Shown here: positions 26,225-34,909 of the stretch, in pieces | Numbering within the stretch: position 1 is the stretch's first letter | Layout: each line of letters starts with the position of its first letter | Assembly (NCBI GenBank): GCA_964358855.1 | Contig: CAYHQQ010000006.1 | Span: 1 to 64,000, forward strand | DNA length: 64,000 nt | DNA from: UBA2396 sp038042175 | GTDB lineage: Bacteria > Planctomycetota > Phycisphaerae > Phycisphaerales > UBA1924 | Direction of reading: 5' to 3' | The notes under the pieces: model-generated | Database searches by the model: none | What the model was told of the DNA's origin: nothing | What the model saw: the letters and a program-made list of their open reading frames with translations, nothing else | Translations under genes and position numbers: made by a program

Positions 26225-26638
26225 TTGTGACTCTCGTGGAAGGAACTCGGGTACTTTTGTTGCTGGGGCCGGTCGTTGAACGGCTGACGCGCTCGCGGTC
26301 GCCTTTATGAGGGTATCGGATCGAGGATCTCGACACAAGAGTCGGCGGCTCGCCGCCACTCGCAAGTCAGAGGACAGGCACGGGCAACTTCGAGTCAAGG
26401 GCGGTTATGGGACAACTCGGGCCTCGTCTCGGGTGGATCGGGTTGCCCTAAAGGGGCCTCCTGCTGGCGAGACGGCCCCGAACCGTCAGGAAGGCCCGCT
26501 TCAGACGCTCCCAGGCGTACGCGAGCCCCCGAAATCACTCTTGGGAGAGGGTGTCAGAAACGCTCTCCGGCCGGGCATCCAGGTGTGCCCCTTCGAGGTT
26601 GAGGGGAATGTCAAGCTACACGAAAAGGGAGCCTTCAC
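26225..26638. other. 414-bp divergent intergenic region, no gene seen
   Basis: Lies between the starts of two divergent genes. I find no coding frame with good codon use, no tRNA and no long repeat. An AAAAGGGAG Shine-Dalgarno for the right-hand gene is present at its end. Short GC-rich inverted segments such as GGCCTC...GAGACGGCC around 26455-26480 could be part of a leader, but nothing can be assigned. Confidence 0.5.
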
Positions 26639-27232
26639 ATGAACACTCGCATCAATCACACCTCCAGTCTTTGGTGTGTGCTGGCCATGGCCGGCACTTT
26701 GCCCCTGGCGTCGCTGGGCGGGTGCGGCAAGAGCGAGGCGGCAAGTCACGCCCCGCTCGCCAAGGCCGCCGCTCCCGAGTTCGTGGATACCAGCTTTGGG
26801 TTTCGCGTTACGCCGCCGATCGATTGGCGCGTGGCGCCGCCGCAGAGCATCGTCGGCCTCGACAAAGTGGTCAAGGTCTGGGCGACGAAGGATCTGAGCA
26901 CGATCGTGGCGTTCACGCAAGAACCTGGCGTGCCGGTTTCCGCCGGGTACCTCCTCAACGCGACGGTCGGGCCCATGACGCAGCGTGGCTTCAAGGTGAG
27001 TTCTCAGGGCGTGGTCAATATTGCCGGGACCGACGCGATGTCCGTGAAGCTTTCCGGCCCCGGCACCGGGATCGCAATTGGACCGGGGAACGTGCGGACG
27101 TACCAGCACTGGATCGCGATTCCCAAAGGGAATCGGGTGCTTGTGCTGATGCTGACCACGCCCGACGCGACCAAGGATGAGAACGCGAAGGCCTTTGAGG
27201 AGATGGTGCAGAGTCTGAAGCTGGATTGCTAG
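26639..27232 (+). CDS. Putative lipoprotein, PsbP/DcrB-like
   Basis: 197 residues. The lipoprotein signal ends in ASLGGCGKS (lipobox Cys). The mature part starts with DTSFGFRVTPPIDWRV and continues with VAFTQEPGVPVSAGYL and AMSVKLSGP, ending with KAFEEMVQSLKLDC. This resembles the PsbP/DcrB-like beta-sandwich pattern ('...GFRVxxPxxW... F..m..Sl'). Start supported by GGGAG 7 nt upstream. Followed after 90 bp by the S41 peptidase. Function unknown. Confidence 0.6.
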   Translation: MNTRINHTSSLWCVLAMAGTLPLASLGGCGKSEAASHAPLAKAAAPEFVDTSFGFRVTPPIDWRVAPPQSIVGLDKVVKVWATKDLSTIVAFTQEPGVPVSAGYLLNATVGPMTQRGFKVSSQGVVNIAGTDAMSVKLSGPGTGIAIGPGNVRTYQHWIAIPKGNRVLVLMLTTPDATKDENAKAFEEMVQSLKLDC

Positions 27233-27322
27233 CGATGAGCGATGCAGCCAGCCCCCCGCGCCTGCGGTACACCAGCCGGGCGACCCGCGCCGTTCCATGG
27301 ATTGAAGCACAGGAGCACAGAA

Positions 27323-29677
27323 ATGGCCCGTGGAAACCTTGGTGTTGTTGCGATGGCGATTGCGGCGGCGAGCTTGACGATCCTGGGGGTCGCCCAGCCG
27401 CCGGCCGCACCGCCAGCGCCGGGGGTGAAGAACGGCGACTTTTCAGCCGGCGTGGTGGGCGAGGCGCCCGCGGACTGGTTTGTCCCCACGCCCGGGTACA
27501 AGGCGGTTGCCGTCACCGACGATCAATCCGCGAACAAGCTGGCGGCGGAGCTCGGCCCCGCCGGCGCCGACGTCAACGCGAGCTTTGCCAATCTGATGCA
27601 GGCGTTCGACGCGACACCGTTTCGCGGCAAGCGCATCGTGGTGCGCGCCCGGATTCGACTGGTCATGCCTTCGCCCATCACCCAGCAGGCGCTCGCCGAG
27701 ATGGGGACGCAGCTTTGGGTCCGTGTCGATCGAGCCGGTCAGGCGATGGGCTTTTTCGACAACATGAGCGACCGGCCGATCAAGGGGCTGCGGGCGCGGG
27801 AGTTTCAGACGTACACCATCTCGGGATTGGTCGACGATGACGCCGCAATGGTGAATGTCGGGCTCATGGCGTTTGGCGGGGCGACAGCTCGCATCGCGGG
27901 CGTGCAGGTCTTCGCGGTAGATCCCGGCGAGAAGGCCGATCGTCCGGCGGCTCCACTCTCCGAGCGCGGCTTGGCCAATCTGACGGCGTTCGCGAGGCTC
28001 TACGGATACGTGCGGTTCTTCCATCCCAGCGATCAGGCGGCGGAGGTTGATTGGGGGCAGTTTCCCATCGCTGCGGTGGAGAGCGTGGAGCCCGCGGCGA
28101 GCGCGAAGGAGCTTGCGGCCGCACTCGAGAAGGCGTTCGGGGCGATCGCGCCAACGCTCCAGGTGTGGGCTGGAGACGCCAAGGACGCGCCGCCCGAGGC
28201 GGGCAAGCCCCAGGACGCGACGAACTACCGCGTCTGGAAGCACATGGGGTGCGGTCTCACCGAGGGGCGCATGAGCGCTTACAGGTCCTCGCGGGAGGTC
28301 ATCTCGATCGACTCGCCCGAGGAGGGCCTGCCGGTCGCGGGGACCAGCGTGGTGAAGGACCTGGGCGGGGGTGTGTGGTGCCGTGTGCCGGTCTGTGTTT
28401 GGGCTGATGGTGAGGGGCACACGCTGCCGATACCGCTCGAGCGGCCCGCGGCCCTTACCGTCTCCCGCCCCGACTGGTGGATGCCCAGCGGCTTGGACCG
28501 TTCGACGCGCCTGGGCGACGTCGTGAACGCGTGGAACGTCTTCCAGCATTTCTATCCGTATTTCGACGTGGCCAAGCCCGACTGGGCGGCGGTGCTGACG
28601 CGGTCGCTCCAGGCCGCGGGGACCGACGCGGACGATGCGGCCTTCACGCGGACGTTGCGCCACATGGTGGGCGAACTTCGTGATGGGCACGGGAATGTGT
28701 ACAGCTCGAATATGACGATGGCGTCCGCGCCGGATATGCACCTTGAGTGGGCCGATGACGGGCGTGGTGGTCAGGCGCTGGTGTGCGTGAAATCCGGACC
28801 GGACAACACGATGGTGCGGGAGGGCGACCAGATCCTGGCGATCAACGGGCGGGCGATCGAGGATGTGTACCGCGAGGCGTTGCCTTTCATTTCCGCAGCG
28901 ACCGACCAGTGGGCGCGATATCGGTTCGCCAACGATCGGGAGTCCACCGCGCCAGGACCAGACGAGACGATCGCGTACACGATTCGCAGAGGCGGGGCGG
29001 AGCTGACGGTGAACGTGGCGCGGGCGGAGCGGGGCACGCGGGCGTCGCGCGAGAAGCATCCGGAGAACCTGACCGAGCTCGCGCCGGGCGTGGTGTACTT
29101 TGATCTCAACGGGGCGGAGAACAAGGAGTTCAACGCGGCGCTGCCGACACTGGCCAAGGCCAAGGGGATCGTGTTCGACGCCCGCGGCTATCCGGGCTCG
29201 GCGGGGGCGACGATGCTGGGGCACCTCACGAGCGTGGCGATCCAGAGCGCCTACTGGGTTGTGCCGCTGGTGACGCTGCCGGATCAGGACCCCGCGGGGT
29301 ACAAGCCCACGGAACTCGGGCGGTGGCATCTGACGCCGCTGATCCCCAGGCTGGGCGCCAATGGCCAGAAGATCGCGTTTGTGACCGGCGGCGGGGCGAT
29401 CAGCTACGCCGAGAGCTGCATGGGGATTGTCGAGGCGTACAAGCTGGGCGAGATCGTGGGAGGGGCCACGGCGGGCACCAACGGGAATATCAACCCCTTC
29501 GCTCTGCCCGGCGGGTTCAACGTGGTCTGGACGGGCATGCAGGTGCTCAAGCACGACCACTCGCGCCACCACGGCGTGGGAATCCACCCGACGGTGCCGG
29601 TGCGGCGCTCGGTTGCGGGCATCGCGGCGGGAAGGGATGAGGTGCTGGAGGCGGCGGTGAAGAAGGTGAGTGAGTAG
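27323..29677 (+). CDS. S41 family (C-terminal-processing/tricorn-like) peptidase
   Basis: 784 residues from ATG at 27323, with AGGAG upstream. Signal peptide about 1-24. Residues 35-200 form a beta-rich region (NGDFSAGVVGEAPADWF). The S41 core begins near LGDVVNAWNVFQHFYPYFD with the His-bearing LRDGHGNVYSSN. A PDZ-like segment follows (NTMVREGDQILAINGRAI). The nucleophile is probably the Ser in TGGGAISYAESCMGI, followed by GATAGTNGNINPF. Secreted or periplasmic. The exact peptide specificity cannot be read. Confidence 0.82.
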   Translation: MARGNLGVVAMAIAAASLTILGVAQPPAAPPAPGVKNGDFSAGVVGEAPADWFVPTPGYKAVAVTDDQSANKLAAELGPAGADVNASFANLMQAFDATPFRGKRIVVRARIRLVMPSPITQQALAEMGTQLWVRVDRAGQAMGFFDNMSDRPIKGLRAREFQTYTISGLVDDDAAMVNVGLMAFGGATARIAGVQVFAVDPGEKADRPAAPLSERGLANLTAFARLYGYVRFFHPSDQAAEVDWGQFPIAAVESVEPAASAKELAAALEKAFGAIAPTLQVWAGDAKDAPPEAGKPQDATNYRVWKHMGCGLTEGRMSAYRSSREVISIDSPEEGLPVAGTSVVKDLGGGVWCRVPVCVWADGEGHTLPIPLERPAALTVSRPDWWMPSGLDRSTRLGDVVNAWNVFQHFYPYFDVAKPDWAAVLTRSLQAAGTDADDAAFTRTLRHMVGELRDGHGNVYSSNMTMASAPDMHLEWADDGRGGQALVCVKSGPDNTMVREGDQILAINGRAIEDVYREALPFISAATDQWARYRFANDRESTAPGPDETIAYTIRRGGAELTVNVARAERGTRASREKHPENLTELAPGVVYFDLNGAENKEFNAALPTLAKAKGIVFDARGYPGSAGATMLGHLTSVAIQSAYWVVPLVTLPDQDPAGYKPTELGRWHLTPLIPRLGANGQKIAFVTGGGAISYAESCMGIVEAYKLGEIVGGATAGTNGNINPFALPGGFNVVWTGMQVLKHDHSRHHGVGIHPTVPVRRSVAGIAAGRDEVLEAAVKKVSE

Positions 29678-29768
29678 GATGCGCTTTCACGCGGAAATTG
29701 GCCGTTGACTAACGTACGGAGCTTACTCTTAGCGAAAATCAAGATGAGCGCGGCAGCAGGAACTCTCG

Positions 29769-30551
29769 ATGGCCAACGAAGGTTCGAACAAATCGCCCTC
29801 AAGCGGACGAGGGCCCAGACGCCCGCTCCCCCTAGCCTCCCTCCCACTTCGATTCTGCGCACTGATCGTCGTATTGGCGTGCTGCGACGCGTTTGTATGG
29901 TTTGTTTGTCTGCCGTCCTCCGGCACCTTTGCGTGCAAGGTCATGTCGGATGTTTTGGGTCGATTTCGTGGCCACCGTGTGCCCCATGCGGCATCACTCG
30001 TGATCAGAGAAGGTGGGATCCTCAGAGTCAGTCCGATGGGATCGGACGATGCCGAACGAGCGACGGCTTCTCCGAGAGCGGGGGAGCAGGTTGTCGGCGA
30101 GGCACACTGTCTGGTCCACGCGCCGATTGAGGGCTTCATGGCGCCGGTCTGGAAGTCCTTTGATCACCGGGTGCTTCTGCTTCAGATTCCAGGCACGCCT
30201 CCGCTGTCTACGGGCGAACGGTCTGAAGTGAGGCGCAGCTTTGTGGAAAGCATCCTGGTAGGTTCTCGATGGACGAGTATTCTCACTCCCGAATACCGTG
30301 CGCTCCTGGCGGGGGGCGATGGTTACACGACTCGAACCAACCCAGTGTGGCTGGTTCACGACATCATCGTCGGAACGATGCTCACTTGGGCGCTGATTTC
30401 GGCACTCGCGACCCTGCCAAGCGTCTGGCGCAAGAGATCGGAGAACGCGAGAATGGCACGTGGGTGTTGCGCGATGTGCGGCTACTCGCTGCGGGGACTC
30501 AACGCCTGGACTATTCGCAAGTGCCCTGAGTGTGGGCACGCGCGGCCGTAG
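29769..30551 (+). CDS. Membrane protein with C-terminal CxxCGY...CPECG zinc ribbon
   Basis: 260 residues; ATG preceded by AGGAA. Transmembrane helices at about 25-45 (FCALIVVLACCDAFVWFVC) and about 195-220 (HDIIVGTMLTWALISALA). The C terminus is a four-Cys ribbon, CAMCGYSLRG...KCPECGHARP, of the type I see in three proteins of this window. No enzymatic motif. Convergent with the next gene. Function unknown. Confidence 0.6.
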   Translation: MANEGSNKSPSSGRGPRRPLPLASLPLRFCALIVVLACCDAFVWFVCLPSSGTFACKVMSDVLGRFRGHRVPHAASLVIREGGILRVSPMGSDDAERATASPRAGEQVVGEAHCLVHAPIEGFMAPVWKSFDHRVLLLQIPGTPPLSTGERSEVRRSFVESILVGSRWTSILTPEYRALLAGGDGYTTRTNPVWLVHDIIVGTMLTWALISALATLPSVWRKRSENARMARGCCAMCGYSLRGLNAWTIRKCPECGHARP

Positions 30552-30622
30552 CCGCACCAAGCGTGATTCGACGACGATGCGGCCGCCATGCGGTCGCGTG
30601 GAACAGGTATCAACGCGAACCG

Positions 30623-31579
30623 CTACGCCTCTTCGCCCTCCAGCTCCGTCCCCATCTCCCGATCCGGCGCCGCGATCATCCACATCCGCTCGAGCACGCG
30701 GAAGCCGGGCCAGAAGTTTTCGGCGATCATCGCGATGCTCACGCACGACTTCTCATCGCCGACGTGGAAGAGGTGGAAGGTGCCCTTCTTGAAGGCAACT
30801 CGATCCAGGTCCTGGTAGGGGACCTCTTGGCCCTTGCGTTTGCCCGAGAGGATGCCGGCGTTGTCGATGCCCAGGGCGAGCTTTCCGCACCAGTTCTTGC
30901 TCAGGCCGTCGCTCATCTCGCCCACCCAGCGGTCGGCCATGGCATCGGCGATCACGAGTTTGACGATGTCGAGCTCGTCCTCGCCTTTGAATTCGCCCTT
31001 GCCCAGAATGGTGACCGAAAGGCCCTTGGGTTTCTCCTTGTGGCTTCCGGACCACTTGATGGTGGGCTTGCCCCTGGCTTTCAAGGTGATGGTGAGTGCG
31101 GTGCCGGCGTAGACGCCGTGGACATACTGGCGGACGAGCGTGAACCAGAATCGTTCGCAGTCGGCGTAGGCCATGGCGCGAACGCCCTTGCCGAATCTGA
31201 CTGTTCGGACACCCAGCTCGTGAAACCTGGTCTTGGTGAGAGCCTCGCGAGCCGCGAAAAACGTGAGACTTCCGAACGCGAAGGAGAGCCCAAACCCGAC
31301 CAGCGCGATCTGCCAGTCGTTGGCGGGCGGTGGGGGGGCGATTTGCGGGTTGAGCGCCGGGCCGTTGTTTGGTGAGAGCCACAACCAGAGACCGCTGACC
31401 ATGAAAACCAAAGAGCCCGCGGCCAGCGCTCCCACGATCAGCACGATGAGCCAGTTCATGAAGCTGACCCTGCGCTCGGCAAGGAGGGCGCCAAACTCGG
31501 GGTCGTTGTCCTGGGGCTTGCTCGGTGCCGCGTGAGTTGAACCGGCAATCGAGCGATTTGGCGAGGGGCTCGGCGACAT
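30623..31579 (-). CDS. Membrane protein with PH-like C-terminal region (possibly DUF6585)
   Basis: 318 residues from ATG at 31579 (MSPSPSPNRSIAGSTH). Two transmembrane helices lie at about 45-65 (NWLIVLIVGALAAGSLVFMV) and 90-115 (IALVGFGLSFAFGSLTFF). The C-terminal two thirds is soluble: FHELGVRTVRFGKGVRAMAY and later LGIDNAGILSGKRKGQEVPYQDLDR, repeated beta-rich halves like those of DUF6585 or YcxB-type PH-like proteins. The family call is from memory and low certainty. The frame extends upstream to 31684 without support. Confidence 0.5.
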   Translation of the reverse strand: MSPSPSPNRSIAGSTHAAPSKPQDNDPEFGALLAERRVSFMNWLIVLIVGALAAGSLVFMVSGLWLWLSPNNGPALNPQIAPPPPANDWQIALVGFGLSFAFGSLTFFAAREALTKTRFHELGVRTVRFGKGVRAMAYADCERFWFTLVRQYVHGVYAGTALTITLKARGKPTIKWSGSHKEKPKGLSVTILGKGEFKGEDELDIVKLVIADAMADRWVGEMSDGLSKNWCGKLALGIDNAGILSGKRKGQEVPYQDLDRVAFKKGTFHLFHVGDEKSCVSIAMIAENFWPGFRVLERMWMIAAPDREMGTELEGEEA

Positions 31580-32002
31580 GGCGGCACACTCCGGATGGTG
31601 ACCATCGTAGAGGCGCTTACACGGAGCTGCCCGCGGCCGGACCAACGAGAAAGGCCGAGGTGCGCCCCTCCTGATTGGACGCACCTCGGCTCTAAACCAC
31701 TCTGGTCGTGCGGCAGGGGCCGCGATGTCCTGGTCTTGGGCGTTCCGCGCCCTGCTGATGGGCGGCGAGGCCGGCCAGCCCGGGGAGCAGACGCACCAGG
31801 GAAAGCCGGCTTAAAAGGGAGCACGTGGAACGGACCTGAGCGCTGGATCCGGCCCTTTCCCTCTTGCAAAGCGTCAAGCGGCCCGCCAAATCCGGATGAA
31901 GTAGGTGTTTTCTGGGATCAACGCGTTGGGCGTTCGCCTTTGCTGGAATCGGGCACCCCCGGTATGCTGAAAGCAACCAATGCGGATCCCGAAGGAGGAG
32001 CC
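31580..32002. other. 423-bp divergent intergenic region with strong hairpin
   Basis: A perfect 11-bp stem (GCCGAGGTGCG at 31654-31664, complement at 31680-31690) encloses a 15-nt pyrimidine-rich loop (CCCCTCCTGATTGGA). Further GC-rich stems lie at about 31745-31775 (CGCCC...GGGCG). This may be a leader, attenuator or small RNA; no known RNA family was recognised. The rest shows no coding frame with good codon use. Confidence 0.45.
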
Positions 32003-32404
32003 ATGGGTACTTTCAGCGAGACCGTGAAGCAGGCGAAAGACTGGCGTTGGCGGTGCCCGGCTTGCGAGAAAACAAGCGAGAGCACGGGAGCCGGGGGATT
32101 CGTCTTTCGCATCGGAACGTCGGGCACGACCCGGTCTCTGGGCCGTTGCAGCGGCTGCGACGCCTGGCGGATGCTGATTCTGGAGCGCGCGTCTGACCCA
32201 CTGCCCCCCGAGGCGTTGAACGCTGATCAGGAGCGCACGTGGTCGGAGCTGATCGCGTACGTCTCCGAGGGCACCATGTCCGCCGAGGTCGCCAGCCAGA
32301 TCGCCCAGAGTTCGGCCCCCGAAACCCGCAAACGCGAGGTGGCCGCCCACGTCGCCGAGAAGGCCTTGACGCCCGAGCAGGCGATGACGATGCTGGGGGT
32401 GTGA
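32003..32404 (+). CDS. Small zinc-binding hypothetical protein
   Basis: 133 residues from ATG at 32003, with a strong GAAGGAGGAG Shine-Dalgarno. Two CxxC pairs, CPACEKTSES and CSGCDAWRM, suggest one zinc site. The C-terminal half is helical with two related stretches (SAEVASQIAQSSAPETRK; VAEKALTPEQAMTMLGV). No known domain recognised. Likely cytosolic. The longer upstream frame to 31595 lacks support. Confidence 0.6.
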   Translation: MGTFSETVKQAKDWRWRCPACEKTSESTGAGGFVFRIGTSGTTRSLGRCSGCDAWRMLILERASDPLPPEALNADQERTWSELIAYVSEGTMSAEVASQIAQSSAPETRKREVAAHVAEKALTPEQAMTMLGV

Positions 32405-32408
32405 ACGG

Positions 32409-33467
32409 TCAGGTTGCCGCGGTTGGTCGAGGGCGGAGCTTTCGGCGAATGGCGAGGCCGCCGAACCAGGCGCCGGCCGTCAACGCGGCATAGAAGGCGG
32501 TGTTGTACGCGAATCCGGGCCAGATGGTGCGGGTGGGGAATCTGGAGTCATCGCCGTCGGATCGCCTCCAATTGAAGCATCCAGTCAGATACTCACGGTA
32601 AGATCCATCGGGTTTGGTCACAAGATCACTGTGATACCACATGCAGAGGAATGGCCAGCCGCGCCGGACGGTCTGTGAGTTGTCTACTCCTGACATTGGA
32701 AACACAATCGAGTCCCAGCCGGGAAGGGACCTGACTCTGGGAGTGAAGCTCGGTGGCGCTTGTGAGCTGATGGTGTCCGCCTGCGAACCCACGCCGCTGG
32801 CGCGCCATGCATACATGGGGACACCCGACCCACCCACGGACGTCGGGATTGCGCCCAGATCGATCACGCCGTCCACGCTGGCTGCGGGGCGGAAAAGTGC
32901 GATTCCCCATGCAATAAGGATCGACTCGACCGAACCTGACATGAGCAGAGCGATGACGACGCCCGCCGCGCGGCGCCGCCGCTGGCCCAGGTTCGGCAGG
33001 TTGCGCGTGATCGCACTGGCGCCGCATTCGGGGCAAACGGCCCCCGGAGCGATTCCCGCGCAGTCGTAACCGCAGATTGCGCAGATGATCTGACTCGATG
33101 CGGACTTGCGCCGGGCGGCGCGAATCTGGCGGATCCACAATCCCCCGCTGAGAAGTCCGAAGCCAAGCAGCGGCATCCAGAACGGAATGGAAATAACCGT
33201 CGGCGCCCCGCGCTCCCAGAAGAAACTCCATTGGGTGGGGATGAAATCCAGCGCGGGGCGAACCTCAATGTTCCAGGGATAATCGGGTCCGATCCCCTTG
33301 GGATAGGTCTGGATCTGAACTGAACCGGGTAACAGACCGGCCCGTGCGCGTCCCCACTTCCAACTGACGTCAAAGGACGCGCTGGTGACCCAGGCTGCGG
33401 CGGCCAGGACCGCCAAAGCGGTGGCGGTCCATTTCAGGGCTCCGACGAGCCGCGACGTGTTTGCCAT
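32409..33467 (-). CDS. Membrane protein with CxxCGY...CPECG zinc ribbon
   Basis: 352 residues. Transmembrane helix at about 10-30 (GALKWTATALAVLAAAAWV), a second near 90-110 (PFWMPLLGFGLLSGGLWI), then the ribbon ICAICGYDCAG...VCPECGASA, then another helix near 165-190 (VVIALLMSGSVESILIAWG) and one near the C terminus (NTAFYAALTAGAWFGGLAI). The ribbon matches those at 30460-30551 and about 56960-57070. Convergent with the gene ending at 32404, 4 bp apart. Function unknown. Confidence 0.6.
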   Translation of the reverse strand: MANTSRLVGALKWTATALAVLAAAAWVTSASFDVSWKWGRARAGLLPGSVQIQTYPKGIGPDYPWNIEVRPALDFIPTQWSFFWERGAPTVISIPFWMPLLGFGLLSGGLWIRQIRAARRKSASSQIICAICGYDCAGIAPGAVCPECGASAITRNLPNLGQRRRRAAGVVIALLMSGSVESILIAWGIALFRPAASVDGVIDLGAIPTSVGGSGVPMYAWRASGVGSQADTISSQAPPSFTPRVRSLPGWDSIVFPMSGVDNSQTVRRGWPFLCMWYHSDLVTKPDGSYREYLTGCFNWRRSDGDDSRFPTRTIWPGFAYNTAFYAALTAGAWFGGLAIRRKLRPRPTAAT

Positions 33468-33640
33468 GGTGACAGTTTAACCGGAACTCACCGCGCGACC
33501 TTTCTCACAGGTTTGACGCCGTGGGAACCAGCAGGAACTGGGTGCCCCCCACGGTCACTGGAGCGTTGCTAGTATTCACAAACCTCGCGACTCCTCTCGG
33601 GCTGGGTGCCCGGGGCGGAGGGGCGAACGGGAGCAGGGAT

Positions 33641-34024
33641 ATGGCACGCACGGCGTTCAACATCGCGGCAACCATTGGCACCATCGCGTTTCTTGGAGGG
33701 CTCGGAGGGTGCCAGACGGCCTACGTGGCCGATATTCGCAACGACTGTCCGCAGCCCGTGATCGCGCAGCTCTACAAGGCGGGCGGCGCCGGCAATTCCG
33801 AACGCATCGGCGAGGAAAAGTACATCGGGCCTGGCGATCGGGCGAGCGTCGCCAAATATGGCGTGCCCACCGACTGGCCGATCTACCTCCAGGTCGACAC
33901 CAAGATGAACCCCGGCTACCCGCAGCAGTTCAACCTCACGCCGGGGACCACGATCTTCACAGTGAGCCAGGAAGGCAACGACCCCAAGGGCAAGCTGCGG
34001 CTCGATGGGATTCCATGGCCCTGA
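33641..34024 (+). CDS. Putative small lipoprotein
   Basis: 127 residues from ATG at 33641. The signal ends in LGGLGGCQTAY (lipobox Cys). The mature domain (YVADIRNDCPQPVIAQLYKA, RASVAKYGVP, LQVDTKMNPGYPQQFNLTPG) is beta-rich and of unknown family. The stop codon is followed at once by GCTGCG-type heptamers of the next repeat element. Confidence 0.6.
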   Translation: MARTAFNIAATIGTIAFLGGLGGCQTAYVADIRNDCPQPVIAQLYKAGGAGNSERIGEEKYIGPGDRASVAKYGVPTDWPIYLQVDTKMNPGYPQQFNLTPGTTIFTVSQEGNDPKGKLRLDGIPWP

Positions 34025-34032
34025 ATGGCAAC

Positions 34033-34094
34033 GGGCTGCGGGCTGCGTGCTGCGTCGGAATTTTACGCATAACGCAGCACGCAGCACGCAGCAC
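34033..34094. repeat. Palindromic intergenic repeat, GCTGCGT / GCAGCAC heptamers
   Basis: Left arm 34033-34055 is three GGCTGCG-type heptamers; right arm 34072-34094 is three GCAGCAC heptamers. The arms are near-perfect complements around a 16-nt AT-rich loop. Lies between the lipoprotein and nuoE on the same strand. Confidence 0.85.
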
Positions 34095-34119
34095 GATTTC
34101 CGGGTCTACCATCCGCCCT

Positions 34120-34671
34120 ATGGCCTGGATCACCAAACCATCGGGCACGATGAAGATCGAACGGCGGGCGGAGCCCTACCTCACCGCGGAGCTCAAGAAG
34201 TCGCTCACCGAGCGGATTCTGCCTCGCTATGAGAACAAGATGGGCGCGCTCCTGCCGTGCCTGCACGAAATCCAGCACGCCTACGGGTGGATCCCACCCC
34301 AGGCGATGGAAGAGATCGCCGCGTTCCTGTCGATCAAGCCCAGCGACGTCTACGACACCGCCAGCTTCTACGAGGAATACTGGCTCAAGCCCAAGGGAAA
34401 GCACCTCATCGCCGTCTGCCGCAGCATCGCCTGCGAGTGCCTGAACTACCAGAAGATCACCGACGCCGTGCGCGAGAAGCTGGGCATCGAGGTCGGCGAG
34501 ACCACCGACGACGGCGAGTTCACCCTTGTCGAGGTCGAGTGTCTGGGCTCGTGCGACTCCGCCCCCGTCGCCCTCTTTGATGAGAAGCTCCACGAGTGGA
34601 TGACTCCCGAGTCGGCCCTCAAGGCGATCGAAGAGACCAAGCGCTCGTCGCACGGTGCCGCCCACCACTGA
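34120..34671 (+). CDS. nuoE: NADH-quinone oxidoreductase subunit E (2Fe-2S, 24 kDa)
   Basis: 183 residues, ATG at 34120; an in-frame ATG at 34150 is an alternative. Four cluster ligands are in place: Cys100 and Cys105 (VCRSIACEC) and Cys141 and Cys145 (ECLGSCDSAP), with FY-type AS-FYEEYWLKPKGKH before them. It carries the N1a 2Fe-2S cluster near the NADH site of complex I. nuoF, usually next to it, is absent. The downstream 238 bp before typA contains no gene. Confidence 0.93.
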   Translation: MAWITKPSGTMKIERRAEPYLTAELKKSLTERILPRYENKMGALLPCLHEIQHAYGWIPPQAMEEIAAFLSIKPSDVYDTASFYEEYWLKPKGKHLIAVCRSIACECLNYQKITDAVREKLGIEVGETTDDGEFTLVEVECLGSCDSAPVALFDEKLHEWMTPESALKAIEETKRSSHGAAHH

Positions 34672-34909
34672 TGCTGGACGGTGGGGGCTTCGGGCACCAC
34701 TCACGGCGAAAGTTGCCGCTGGAGCTTCTAGGACCCGCAACACCAGTGCTTTACCTTGCAATACCACCAACGCCATTCCCGCGCGCTATGATCGCGGACC
34801 GCTCCGGCGGACCCCGTTTGCCTCACCGTGTTCGGCTGGCGGTCGGATCTCCGACCGCTCGTCCATCCTTCCTGTTCGACGCTCCCGTTTGCAATTGATA
34901 AGTGCCGCC

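Noticed and set aside
31800..31860. ACCTGAGCGCTGGATCC segment resembling the 3' part of a TPP riboswitch
   Set aside because: The matching CTGAGA 5' element is absent and neither flanking gene belongs to thiamine metabolism.
33709..34119. 137-residue N-terminal extension in frame with nuoE
   Set aside because: It runs through the lipoprotein gene in another frame and through a palindromic repeat; NuoE homology begins after 34120.
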